DNA from: Lunatibacter sp035460985
Lineage (GTDB): Bacteria; Bacteroidota; Bacteroidia; Cytophagales; Cyclobacteriaceae
DNA length: 13,169 nt
NCBI GenBank assembly: GCA_035460985.1
Contig: DATHWC010000156.1
Location: 1-13,169 of the forward strand
Direction: 5' to 3'
Positions 1 to 7,238 of the stretch are shown here, one piece after another; position 1 is the first letter of the stretch, and the number at the start of each line of letters is the position of its first letter. The position numbers and the translations under genes were made by a program. The notes beneath the pieces are model-generated. The model made no database searches. It saw only the letters and a program-made list of their open reading frames with translations, and was not told the DNA's origin.

Positions 1-16
1 CAATTCATACCAAAAT

Positions 17-124
17 GGAACACGGATGAAGCGGATAATGCGGATCTTTTGGTTTCTGAATTAACAGTCGTCGTCTACATAATCAATCTGCGGAAATCTG
101 TACAATCCGCAAAATCTGCGTTCC
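17..124. repeat. Imperfect inverted repeat of GCGGAT/ATCCGC motifs
   Basis: The left arm, about 17-45, starts GGAACACGGAT and continues with two GCGGAT motifs. The right arm, about 81-124, reads as its approximate reverse complement (AATCCGC, AAATCTGCG, then GTTCC). The arms are imperfect and are separated by about 35 bases. The element lies immediately downstream of the sulfatase stop codon. The pattern resembles short interspersed palindromic repeats found between genes in Bacteroidota genomes. It may also act as a transcript-end hairpin for the sulfatase mRNA, although no clean U-tract is visible. No coding sequence is seen in positions 1-131. Confidence 0.5.
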
Positions 125-131
125 CTCCACT

Positions 132-1595
132 TCATAATTCAGCTGCATATAACTTGAAGATTGGGTTTGGAACTCGGGAATTTTCCATCAGTGATTTCAT
201 TTCTTTAATACGCTCCGGATATTGAGCAGCGAGGTTGTTTTCTTCTCCTGGGTCGTCCAACAAATGATACAATTCAATAGGTGGATCGGTGTCTTTGTTT
301 AAATTCACCCGGATTGCTTTCCAATCCCCCTTTCGAATGGCTTGCTTGCCACCCTGTTCGATAAATTCCCAATACAGGTATTCATGGTTTTTTTGATCGG
401 ATAGGTTTCCTCTTAAGGTAGGTAAAAGGGATATTCCATCAATATCTTTGGGTGTCATTTGATTTGTCAATGCTGCCATAGTTGGAAAAATATCCCAAAA
501 AGCCGAAATATGGTCTGATGTGCCGGGTGTTATGCTCCCAGGCCAGTTTGCAACCATAGGAACCCTAATACCTCCTTCATAAAGATCCCGTTTGTATCCC
601 TTCCACGGACCATTGCTGTTGAAAAAATCAGGGTCGGCTCCCCCTTCCCTATGAGGTCCGTTGTCGGAGGTGAATATAATGAGTGTGTTTTCGCGAAGTC
701 CCAGTGCTTCTAGCCGGCCAACGATTTCGCCTACCTGCTGATCCAATAATTCCACCATAGCCACAAAAGCTGCCCTAGGATTGTCCTGGGACATATAACC
801 TCCCATCTTATATGTCGGACCATCATCTACTCCTTTCCATGGGGTTTCTTCAAACCTTCCAACATGTTTAGCCAATAGCTCTTCCGGAGCGATCAGCTCC
901 GCATGTGGAATGATCGAAGGTACATAAAGAAAAAATGGCTGGTCCTGATGATCATCAATGAATTTAAGGGTTTGTTGATGGATTAAATCTGGCCCGAAAA
1001 CACCAAGGTTTTTACCTGAGTTTTCAGGAATAACCACCGAATCCTGGTTGTGCCAGAGATGATAAGGGTAATAGTTGTGGCCCATTCGCTGGCAGTTATA
1101 GCCGTAAAACACATCCACTCCCTGATTGTTTGGGTCGCCTTCCGAGCCGGGATATCCCAATCCCCACTTTCCAAATGCCCCGGTTGCATAACCCGCCTGC
1201 TTCATTAAACTAAAAACAGTTGTTACCGAATCAGGAAGGGGGTATTGGCCTTCCGGTTGAATCTCGTAATTGCCCCTCACGGGAGCTCTTCCTGTATGTA
1301 AGCCTGTTACAAGCGTACTTCTGGAAGGCGCGCAGACGGTTGATCCGGAATAATGCTGGGTAAATACTAATCCCTCTTTGGCAAGTCTGTCAATATTCGG
1401 GGTGGAAATAATTTCCTGTCCATTATATCCAAGATCTCCATAGCCCAGGTCATCTGCCAAAATATAAACCACATTCGGCAGCTGGTTTTTAGGTTCCTCC
1501 TTAGCAGGGGTACAGCTAAATAAAAACGTAAATCCTATAAAAATTGAAATTAAATAGACTAAGAAATATTTTCGCTTGGATTTATGTGCCTTCAT
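132..1595 (-). CDS. Type I (S1-type) sulfatase, predicted lipoprotein
   Basis: A 487-residue formylglycine-dependent sulfatase that should hydrolyse sulfate esters, probably on a sugar. The core motif CAPSR at 88-92 places the cysteine to be matured to formylglycine at C88, with R92 beside it. Other family landmarks are the metal-binding DD at 48-49 (ILADDLGYGD), K143 (FGKWG), H231 (PH), SDNG at 310-313 and K332 (GPWKGYKRDLYEGGIRVP). The N-terminus is basic, then hydrophobic, ending in LFSC with C28 as the likely lipidation site. The downstream residues TPAKEE are acidic, as in surface-exported Bacteroidota lipoproteins. Length is normal for the family. It is third in a cluster with a lactonase and a sugar-acid dehydratase homologue, but a 116-base gap holding a 20-bp palindrome separates it from them, so it may have its own promoter. 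The substrate cannot be assigned. A separate maturase would be needed and is not in the window. Confidence 0.93.
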   Translation of the reverse strand: MKAHKSKRKYFLVYLISIFIGFTFLFSCTPAKEEPKNQLPNVVYILADDLGYGDLGYNGQEIISTPNIDRLAKEGLVFTQHYSGSTVCAPSRSTLVTGLHTGRAPVRGNYEIQPEGQYPLPDSVTTVFSLMKQAGYATGAFGKWGLGYPGSEGDPNNQGVDVFYGYNCQRMGHNYYPYHLWHNQDSVVIPENSGKNLGVFGPDLIHQQTLKFIDDHQDQPFFLYVPSIIPHAELIAPEELLAKHVGRFEETPWKGVDDGPTYKMGGYMSQDNPRAAFVAMVELLDQQVGEIVGRLEALGLRENTLIIFTSDNGPHREGGADPDFFNSNGPWKGYKRDLYEGGIRVPMVANWPGSITPGTSDHISAFWDIFPTMAALTNQMTPKDIDGISLLPTLRGNLSDQKNHEYLYWEFIEQGGKQAIRKGDWKAIRVNLNKDTDPPIELYHLLDDPGEENNLAAQYPERIKEMKSLMENSRVPNPIFKLYAAEL

Positions 1596-1672
1596 TTCAA
1601 AAATTGATTTTCGTTTTTTTCTACAACTATTAATTATTTTTAGGCCCCATTACTTCACCATTATTGTGGTGT

Positions 1673-1692
1673 AACATGAAAGCTTTCATGTT
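1673..1692. promoter_or_regulatory. Perfect 20-bp palindrome upstream of the sulfatase gene
   Basis: The half-site AACATGAAAG is followed directly by its exact reverse complement, giving ten symmetric base pairs with no spacer. It sits 77 bases upstream of the sulfatase ATG, in the gap after the dehydratase-like gene. A perfect symmetric site of this length in a promoter-sized gap fits an operator for a dimeric repressor. In mRNA it could instead fold as a hairpin. No regulator for it is visible in the window. Confidence 0.45.
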
Positions 1693-1711
1693 CACAAAAG
1701 TCTCTATCCGA

Positions 1712-2968
1712 TCAAGTTACAAGTTGATGTTTATCGATGTAGTCAGGGTCTATGGTTATACCTGCTCCCGGCCCGGTGGGCACCTTAACTACGCCACCAT
1801 CACTTGTCAAAGAAGAAGTGGGGCATTCTAACGGTATTTCGTTGTTAAATCCCTTGAATTCATGAAATGGCCCTGCATTGGGCACGGCAGACACAAAATG
1901 CATCATGTAGAGATACCCAAGCCCCGAACCGGAAATATGCGGGGTACAAGGTTTTCCTTTGGATGCCGCCATGCGGGCAACACGCATGGAACGAATCATC
2001 CCCCCAAAATAAAAAATATCTGGTTGCAAAATGTCCAGTGCATCATTTTTGATTATCCAGCGAAACCCGTGCATACTTGGTTCCTGTTCCCCTCCTGCTA
2101 CTGGAATGGTCAGGGCGTTAGCTACTTCCAGTGTTTCCTCATACCAGTCAAAGGGCACGGGCTCTTCGTAAAAATCAAACTGATATTCTTCCATCAATTT
2201 GCCTATCCGAATGGCTTCATCCGGGGTATAGCTTCCATTAGAATCCGCATAGATTACCATTTCCTCACCAAAACGCTTGCGAACAAGTGGAATGAGCTGA
2301 TCACTTCGTCCGGGAGGATCATCGGCATTGTTACTCATTCGACCACCCACCTTAAATTTTAAAGCTTTGGCCTGTGTTTCTTTCACATGCTTTTCTATCA
2401 GATCAATGGATTCCTCGGCTGATTTACCACGGTAGTTGTTAGCCTGGTAAACAGCTATATCCGTATGATGGATCTGCCCTATCAATTCCCCAATGGATTG
2501 GTTCGCCATCTTTCCAAGTAAGTCCAGCACCGCAAATTCCAAGGTTGCCAGCGGCACCCATAATGCGAGGTTTTGCATTTTGTAATTGCTCTGGTAGACA
2601 TACACCTCATCCAGCAGCTTTTCCCAGTCCCTCAAGTCTTTCCCCTTAAAAAAGGGTTGAATACGATTGACAAAAATGGGATAGAGATGTACCATCACCA
2701 TATTATTGCTCACAGATATGCCTTCGGCCCCATCTGCAGACCTCACTCGACACAAAAAGTTGTTGCCATATCGCAACAGTTCCACACTTTCAACAATGAT
2801 TGGATCTTTGAATTGCTCTGTCTTTAGGACTGGCTGCTTCAGGATTTGGTCTAATACAGCATAGTCAGATTCATTTTTGAGCGGATACGCTTTAGAGTTG
2901 AGTATTCCTGCTCCGGACAGACCTCCAAGAGCAGCTTTTTTGAGAAATTTTCGTCTGTTTAAGGACAT
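1712..2968 (-). CDS. Exported enolase-superfamily protein, mandelate racemase subgroup (acid-sugar dehydratase-like)
   Basis: A 418-residue mandelate racemase/muconate lactonizing-type enzyme. The catalytic set is present: KFK at 204-206, metal ligands D242, E268 and E294, and a D317/H344 dyad. The spacings D-E-E-D-H (26, 26, 23, 27) match those of mandelate racemase. The KxK-to-D242 distance is about seven residues longer, caused by a polar loop (SNNADDPPGR, 212-221). This subgroup abstracts a proton alpha to a carboxylate, and members near lactonases usually dehydrate aldonates or uronates. The N-terminus NRRKFLKK followed by a small hydrophobic stretch is a twin-arginine signal, with possible cleavage after SKA at 27. 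The mature enzyme would therefore fold in the cytoplasm and act in the periplasm. It starts two bases after the stop of the upstream lactonase gene, so the two are almost certainly co-transcribed. The exact substrate is unknown. Confidence 0.88.
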   Translation of the reverse strand: MSLNRRKFLKKAALGGLSGAGILNSKAYPLKNESDYAVLDQILKQPVLKTEQFKDPIIVESVELLRYGNNFLCRVRSADGAEGISVSNNMVMVHLYPIFVNRIQPFFKGKDLRDWEKLLDEVYVYQSNYKMQNLALWVPLATLEFAVLDLLGKMANQSIGELIGQIHHTDIAVYQANNYRGKSAEESIDLIEKHVKETQAKALKFKVGGRMSNNADDPPGRSDQLIPLVRKRFGEEMVIYADSNGSYTPDEAIRIGKLMEEYQFDFYEEPVPFDWYEETLEVANALTIPVAGGEQEPSMHGFRWIIKNDALDILQPDIFYFGGMIRSMRVARMAASKGKPCTPHISGSGLGYLYMMHFVSAVPNAGPFHEFKGFNNEIPLECPTSSLTSDGGVVKVPTGPGAGITIDPDYIDKHQLVT

Positions 2969-2970
2969 GG

Positions 2971-3909
2971 TTATAATTTACCTGGGACTTTTACTTGAAT
3001 GCTATATAGACCCGTACGGGCAGTTACAAAAAGCGTTTTCATATCAGGCCCGCCAAATGCTATATTTGCCGGTGATTCAGGAAATGCAATAGTGCCTAAA
3101 TGCTTACCATCTGGTGAAAAAACCAAAACTCCACCTGGGCCGGTAGCATATAAATTTCCTGCGGTGTCTGTCTTAATTCCATCAGGATTTCCCTGACCTT
3201 CTAATGACGATGCATCAAAAAACAAACTTCCCCTTCCAACCTTGCCTCCTTTACTAACTGGATATTTCATATACTTTTTGGGGCTGCCTGAATTGGCTAC
3301 ATAGAGCGTACGCTCATCGGGAGATAAAGTAAGCCCATTGGGACGGTACAAGTCATCGGCTATTAATGTGGTTTTGCCCTTATAGTGCCTAAATATCCCA
3401 TTAAACCCTAAGGTATCTACAGCCGCCTTATCCCTTCCATAGGGAGGATCGGTGAAAAGTATCGCTCCCTTGGAGTCTACAATCACATCATTTGGACTGT
3501 TAAATCTGATACCTTTAAAACTTTCCACCAAAGGTTGATAGGCACCACTGGGACTAAGCTTTCCGATCTTTCGACCACTATGCTCCGCAATAATCAGGTT
3601 TCCCTCCGGATCGTAGGTTAGCCCATTGGCATTGTTGCTTGGTGATCTAAAGGTGTCGAGCTTACCATCTGGGGTCCACTTGTAAATAGTGTTCGCCGGA
3701 ATGTCTGAAAACAACAGGTAATTGCCTTCCACATTCCAAACTGGTCCTTCCGTAAAAACCAAGCCATCGGCGAGTTTTTCAATTGAAACATTCGGATCTA
3801 CGAGGCGTTCCAAATCGTTGTTCAATACTTTCACATGTTGCCCGTACACTTGTTGAAAAAACAAAGTGTGAGAAACTAATAGGCTAATTAAAATTATGAG
3901 TGACTTCAT
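2971..3909 (-). CDS. Secreted SMP-30/gluconolactonase/LRE-family protein
   Basis: A 312-residue six-bladed beta-propeller of the SMP-30/gluconolactonase family, which hydrolyses sugar lactones to aldonic acids using one divalent metal. The expected metal ligands are E54 (TEGPVW), N191 (RPNG) and D243 (NPDG), with N140/D141 (SPNDV) nearby. Their order and spacing follow the family. The N-terminus MKSLIILISLLVSHTLFF is a Sec signal with likely cleavage after VYG at 23, so the enzyme is probably periplasmic. It is the first gene of the left-hand cluster and lies two bases upstream of the dehydratase-like gene. A lactone-hydrolysing step feeding an aldonate dehydratase is a natural pairing. The specific lactone is not known, and some homologues have other hydrolase activities. 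Confidence 0.9.
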   Translation of the reverse strand: MKSLIILISLLVSHTLFFQQVYGQHVKVLNNDLERLVDPNVSIEKLADGLVFTEGPVWNVEGNYLLFSDIPANTIYKWTPDGKLDTFRSPSNNANGLTYDPEGNLIIAEHSGRKIGKLSPSGAYQPLVESFKGIRFNSPNDVIVDSKGAILFTDPPYGRDKAAVDTLGFNGIFRHYKGKTTLIADDLYRPNGLTLSPDERTLYVANSGSPKKYMKYPVSKGGKVGRGSLFFDASSLEGQGNPDGIKTDTAGNLYATGPGGVLVFSPDGKHLGTIAFPESPANIAFGGPDMKTLFVTARTGLYSIQVKVPGKL

Positions 3910-4025
3910 GGTTTTGGGTTTTCTTATCTGTCAATTGGTCAAAGAATTCATAATTTCACTCTTTTTTCTCACTAAACAAAACCCTAAGGGTTAAAAAAAC
4001 ACGTGTTAATTTGTCCCTGAAAACA
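3910..4025 (-). promoter_or_regulatory. Leader/promoter region of the lactonase-dehydratase-sulfatase cluster
   Basis: This A/T-rich stretch lies between the CDGSH gene's terminator and the lactonase ATG, so it should hold the promoter of the left-hand cluster. Two short symmetric sequences occur in it: AACCCT-A-AGGGTT at 3980-3992 and AACACGTGTT at 3998-4007. No clean Bacteroidota promoter (TAnnTTTG preceded by TTG) could be placed. The symmetric sites are short enough to be chance. Confidence 0.3.
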
Positions 4026-4050
4026 CTAAAAGGCCTGTTTGGCCTTTTAG
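4026..4050 (-). terminator. Rho-independent terminator, probably bidirectional
   Basis: The stem CTAAAAGGCC at 4026-4035 pairs perfectly with GGCCTTTTAG at 4041-4050 around a five-base loop. The minus-strand transcript continues TGTTTTC and the plus-strand side continues TTTTACAATTTTT. It lies about 90 bases after the CDGSH stop codon and in front of the lactonase promoter region, so it probably ends the CDGSH transcript. The U-tract is better on the plus strand, although no plus-strand gene lies upstream. Confidence 0.75.
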
Positions 4051-4141
4051 TTTTACAATTTTTAACTCCGACATAATAGAATTGATCAGCGCAAAATTAA
4101 ACGTCATTAAATTCTTGACACGACTCTAGAATAAAATCTAG

Positions 4142-4366
4142 TTAAACTTTCTTTGGAGGCAAATCAAAGGCTACCGCGTCATGTTCGAAGTGACCCTTGT
4201 GCGATCCGTCACAGAATGGCTTATTGGCAGACTGCCCACACCTGCAAATCGAAACGATTGTCCGTCCCTGGAGGCCATATGCCTTTCCTTCCTTATCCAC
4301 TATCTCAAAATCACCGTCTATCTTCACCGATCCGTTACTATTGATTGTTAACTTTACTTTTGACAT
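4142..4366 (-). CDS. CDGSH-type iron-sulfur protein
   Basis: A 74-residue protein with one complete CDGSH motif, CRCGQSANKPFCDGSH, at 41-56. C41, C43, C52 and H56 are the expected ligands of a labile [2Fe-2S] cluster. The N-terminal part, KVKLTINSNGSVKIDGDFEIVDKEG, is beta-rich, and there is no signal peptide or membrane segment, so the protein is cytosolic. The length fits small stand-alone bacterial CDGSH proteins, which are linked to redox or iron handling, usually without a defined substrate. It is flanked on both sides by hairpin terminators and so is probably transcribed alone. It has no evident role in glycan breakdown and may simply be lodged between two catabolic operons. Confidence 0.92.
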   Translation of the reverse strand: MSKVKLTINSNGSVKIDGDFEIVDKEGKAYGLQGRTIVSICRCGQSANKPFCDGSHKGHFEHDAVAFDLPPKKV

Positions 4367-4440
4367 GTTATTTTTTCTTTATTATGCTAGGCACAAATTA
4401 ATTAAATCGAATATAATCAATTTTTTTATCATTCAGCTAG

Positions 4441-4477
4441 AAAAAGCCCCAAAGAGGAATATCTTTTGGGGCTTTTT
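4441..4477 (-). terminator. Strong bidirectional rho-independent terminator after the GH16 gene
   Basis: AAAAAGCCCCAAA at 4441-4453 pairs exactly with TTTGGGGCTTTTT at 4465-4477 around an 11-base loop. Each strand ends in a run of at least five T. On the minus strand it lies 45 bases after the GH16 stop codon and before the CDGSH promoter region, so it marks the end of the susC-susD-susE-like-GH16 transcript. Confidence 0.88.
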
Positions 4478-4522
4478 TTACTCACTAAGTAGAGTTTTGA
4501 TGTTTGTGTAAAACTGATTTAT

Positions 4523-5662
4523 TCATTCAGCATCTTCTGCTTGGAAAACCCGGATATAATCCACAACCAACTGTTGGGGGAAAATAGTGTCGGCATCGGG
4601 ACTTCCCGGCCAGTTTCCACCCACAGCCAGATTAATTAACAGGAAAAATGGCTCCCTAAATTCATCCATATATGCTGGACGGATGTCCTGTTGGTGAAAT
4701 TCTACATTATCTAGTAACCACACGATTTTTTCCGCATCCCAGATAATGGAAAACACATGAAACTTATCGTTAAAGATTCCCTCGGGCAATGTATGTTGTC
4801 CACCAGTATACCGATAGGTTCCATTTTCGTCGTAATGAATGGTTCCATGCACGGTGTTATTCCGAGCAATGGCATTTCCACCAACCATTTCCATAATGTC
4901 AATCTCACCGGAAGCAGGCCAATTGATCTCTGTAATGCTTTCACCCAACATCCAGAACGCCGGCCATATTCCCTGGCCTTTCGGCAACACAGCACGTATA
5001 TCTATCCTTCCAAACGTAAAGGCTTGTTTGCCCTGCGTTTTAATACGGGTTGAGGTATAGTTTTTTCCACCAAATTCCTCCTGCTTGGCTTGAATAATCA
5101 AAAAGCCATCCTCAACAGTTGTATTCTCCCTTCGGTAATATTGAAGTTCGTTGTTACCCCAACCACACAGGTTAGGGCAGCCATCTCCGATTTCATAAAC
5201 CCAATCGTCGGATAACGTTGTGCCTTCAAATTCATCCTGCCATACCAACGAGTAGCCCTCATAGCTAAGGGGAGACTCAAATCCATTTTCAGGAATCCCC
5301 TGACCCAACATCTGTTCCGTAATGACTACTTCCCTTGTGCCTGATATAAAATCAGCTTCCGTTGTATGAGCTTGGACAGTGACGACAAAAGTGCCGGGGA
5401 TTTGATAGTTATAGGTAACTGATTCTTCTTCGACCCTAACTGGAAGTTGTCCCGGCAATCCGTATCCCACTTTAAAGAAATTCGCATTTACCGCATCAAA
5501 GTTGATCGTCACCTGACCATTCTGAAGGTATTCCACATCAATTTCCAAATTGCTGGGAAGCTGCAAGGGAATTTCCTCTGTTGCTTCTTCACAGGCGTTA
5601 CTTCCTACCAAAATGGTAAGAAGCAAAGCCAGTGTTTTTAATTTAACTAACATAAGTATCAT
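4523..5662 (-). CDS. GH16 laminarinase-like endo-beta-1,3-glucanase with N-terminal PKD-like domain, lipoprotein
   Basis: A 379-residue glycoside hydrolase of family 16 that should cut internal beta-1,3 bonds of laminarin-type glucan at the cell surface. The catalytic strand is GEIDIMEMV at 252-260: E253 nucleophile, D255 and E258 acid/base, in the beta-bulge spacing ExDxxE. Laminarinase-type landmarks are GWGNNELQYY (167-176), WPAFWMLG (233-240) and INLAVGGNWPG (343-353). The catalytic domain spans about 135-375. Residues 35-116 form a PKD-like beta domain. The hydrophobic N-terminus ends in SNAC, with C24 as the likely lipidated cysteine, followed by EEATEE; the serine at -3 is slightly atypical. 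The ATG at 5662 overlaps the stop of the upstream gene (ATGA), which suggests coupled translation. An in-frame ATG at 5653 is an equally plausible start. It is the last gene of the susCD operon. Confidence 0.93.
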   Translation of the reverse strand: MILMLVKLKTLALLLTILVGSNACEEATEEIPLQLPSNLEIDVEYLQNGQVTINFDAVNANFFKVGYGLPGQLPVRVEEESVTYNYQIPGTFVVTVQAHTTEADFISGTREVVITEQMLGQGIPENGFESPLSYEGYSLVWQDEFEGTTLSDDWVYEIGDGCPNLCGWGNNELQYYRRENTTVEDGFLIIQAKQEEFGGKNYTSTRIKTQGKQAFTFGRIDIRAVLPKGQGIWPAFWMLGESITEINWPASGEIDIMEMVGGNAIARNNTVHGTIHYDENGTYRYTGGQHTLPEGIFNDKFHVFSIIWDAEKIVWLLDNVEFHQQDIRPAYMDEFREPFFLLINLAVGGNWPGSPDADTIFPQQLVVDYIRVFQAEDAE

Positions 5663-7149
5663 TCAGTTTCAGCAGGAACAAGTACGAAGGACCAAAAGAC
5701 TCCCCCATCAGGGGCTACATTAATGGTTATGGTCACTTCTTCAGTTCCATTTTCGTTTATGTAGTTGATCACTTCATAGGTGACCGATTTATCATCCTCA
5801 GGAGGCCCGGCGGTATATTCACCACCGTTAAAGGCTTTGGGTAGGACCAAGAAGGCACCTGTTCCTGTCACAGTAATGGTGGGATTGGTGGCTCCACTGC
5901 CTGGGGTAAAAGAAAACTCATGAACCCCGGAAGCCCACTCAGCGCCCGGTAAACCTTCCAAATTAGATTCTGGTTGACATGCATCTGAACCCAAACCCAT
6001 ATATGTTTCACCAAAAATATCCCCCTGCGCGTCATATTCCATTGAGCCATCCTCACCGAAAGTAAAGAGATCATTGAACAAACAAGCCCTTTCTTCAGAT
6101 AAATCCGCACCTCCGGGATACCATTCATCGCTACCCGGATTGGGACCAACTCCGAATGCTCCTGCGGCAGGCTTTAATTTCCACGTTTTTGAACCCTCAC
6201 CAACAAGGTCGGCTAGGGTGAAATTAACATCTCCAGGCTCGAGTTCTGGCTCGGGTTCCGGTTCCGGTTCTGCACCAGAGTCAAAGCCTGCCGGAATCAA
6301 TCGGATATACCAGGCTAATCCTTCGTTGGCTTGGTCGACAAAACGTAGGAACAGCTCATTTTCTTCTATATTAACTATCTGATAGGTTCTGCCTCCGGCA
6401 AAATATCCGATAAACCCACCATTAGCGATAGTAAGTAACGGATAGTCATCAGCAGGCTCCACAATAGACCACGAAAGCGTAGCTGGAGGCGTGTAAGGCG
6501 CCCTTAAATCTCCTACACCGGAATCTTCGGCACCCGGAAAATTCGGTCCTTGAGCTGCATTGATATACACATCGCCGTTGGTTTGCATCACAAATCCAAA
6601 GTCAGCTAACAAGAAGGTATATCTATCATCGTACATCCCTCCTCCTGCTTTTTCGTTCGGTTGCGCCTGATACCATTCGGGGAAGTCCCCTGCCTGGGAA
6701 GGATCTGGACCCACACCAAAATGTCCAGACCTCGCAGAATCCAATACCCACGTTTTACCTTCAGTAGCAGACGGACCTCCGGTAAGCAAATTATATAGCG
6801 GCTTATCCAACAAGACTGGATCGGTTTGATCGATCGTAATCACTTGGCTATAGGCTGCACTACCACCAGCGTTGAAAACCGTAAGCGTAACGGTATACTC
6901 CCCAGCCAATGGATAGGTGCCTGTAACAGTCTTTCCCGAAACCTGGCTTCCATTGCCCAAGTCCCAGTTCATCATGAAGAAATCTCCATCGGCACTGAAA
7001 TTCAATATATTGTCGCTTTCTGTTGATGCCTGAAACCCAAATTGCGCATCCTCCGCAGACGGAGGAGGAGCATCCAACGAATATTCTTCTACACAGGCCC
7101 ATACCAAAAACAAGGTTATAAGGCCTATAAAATAGTTATGTCTTTTCAT
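5659..7149 (-). CDS. PKD-domain surface lipoprotein in SusE position, putative glycan-binding protein
   Basis: From the chosen start, 496 residues. MKRHNYF and a hydrophobic stretch end in LVWAC, giving C19 as lipid anchor, then VEE. A PKD domain covers about 25-108 (WDLGNG 62-67, GEYTVTLTV 83-91). Two related modules follow, about 128-288 and 315-494. Each has KTW, then FGVGP, then EWY, then a D-x-(Y/F)TF strand, and ends W-x-x-x-L-(I/V)-PA. They are joined by a Glu-Pro linker at 293-307. No catalytic motif is recognised. By position between susD and a GH16 gene, and by architecture, it is probably a surface glycan-binding protein; this is inference. The frame stays open upstream to a TTG at 7191, but that extension lies inside the intergenic repeat and would bury the lipoprotein signal, so ATG 7149 is preferred. 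The stop overlaps the GH16 start. Confidence 0.85.
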   Translation of the reverse strand: MKRHNYFIGLITLFLVWACVEEYSLDAPPPSAEDAQFGFQASTESDNILNFSADGDFFMMNWDLGNGSQVSGKTVTGTYPLAGEYTVTLTVFNAGGSAAYSQVITIDQTDPVLLDKPLYNLLTGGPSATEGKTWVLDSARSGHFGVGPDPSQAGDFPEWYQAQPNEKAGGGMYDDRYTFLLADFGFVMQTNGDVYINAAQGPNFPGAEDSGVGDLRAPYTPPATLSWSIVEPADDYPLLTIANGGFIGYFAGGRTYQIVNIEENELFLRFVDQANEGLAWYIRLIPAGFDSGAEPEPEPEPELEPGDVNFTLADLVGEGSKTWKLKPAAGAFGVGPNPGSDEWYPGGADLSEERACLFNDLFTFGEDGSMEYDAQGDIFGETYMGLGSDACQPESNLEGLPGAEWASGVHEFSFTPGSGATNPTITVTGTGAFLVLPKAFNGGEYTAGPPEDDKSVTYEVINYINENGTEEVTITINVAPDGGVFWSFVLVPAETE

Positions 7150-7150
7150 G

Positions 7151-7238
7151 TGTTTATAATTTTTTATTAATGGCCACATGGAATCTCGCAATTATAATCA
7201 TCCCTCCGTGCGTCGCCTGCGTCATGCTCGATTTCATC
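7151..7238 (-). repeat. 88-bp intergenic repeat, unit A (next to the susE-like ATG)
   Basis: One of four copies of an 88-bp unit, matching unit C (8828-8915) at 86 of 88 positions. On the transcribed strand it starts with ATGAAATCGAGCATG and contains GGGATGATTAT and GCGAGATTCCA blocks. It ends in an A/T-rich stretch one base before the gene's ATG. A 27-codon frame (MKSSM...ARFH...) runs 7237-7154, and its TAA is separated from the gene's ATG by ACAC. Confidence 0.9.

Noticed and set aside
3998..4007. AACACGTGTT palindrome as an operator
   Set aside because: Perfect 10-bp palindromes are expected about a dozen times by chance in a window this long. It is mentioned only as part of the leader region.
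4115..4136. TTGACA followed by TAGAAT/TAAAAT as a plus-strand sigma-70-like promoter
   Set aside because: The spacing between the boxes is far too short, the Bacteroidota consensus is different, and no plus-strand gene follows.
4197..4511. Plus-strand 104-codon frame over the CDGSH gene and the terminator
   Set aside because: It runs antisense through the CDGSH motif and through the hairpin at 4441-4477. It is not plausible as a gene.
7150..7191. Upstream TTG start at 7191 giving a 14-codon longer susE-like protein
   Set aside because: The extension is translated repeat unit A. The same 14-codon leader appears before susD because unit C is nearly identical. It would place the lipoprotein signal internally. 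ATG 7149 puts the cysteine at residue 19.
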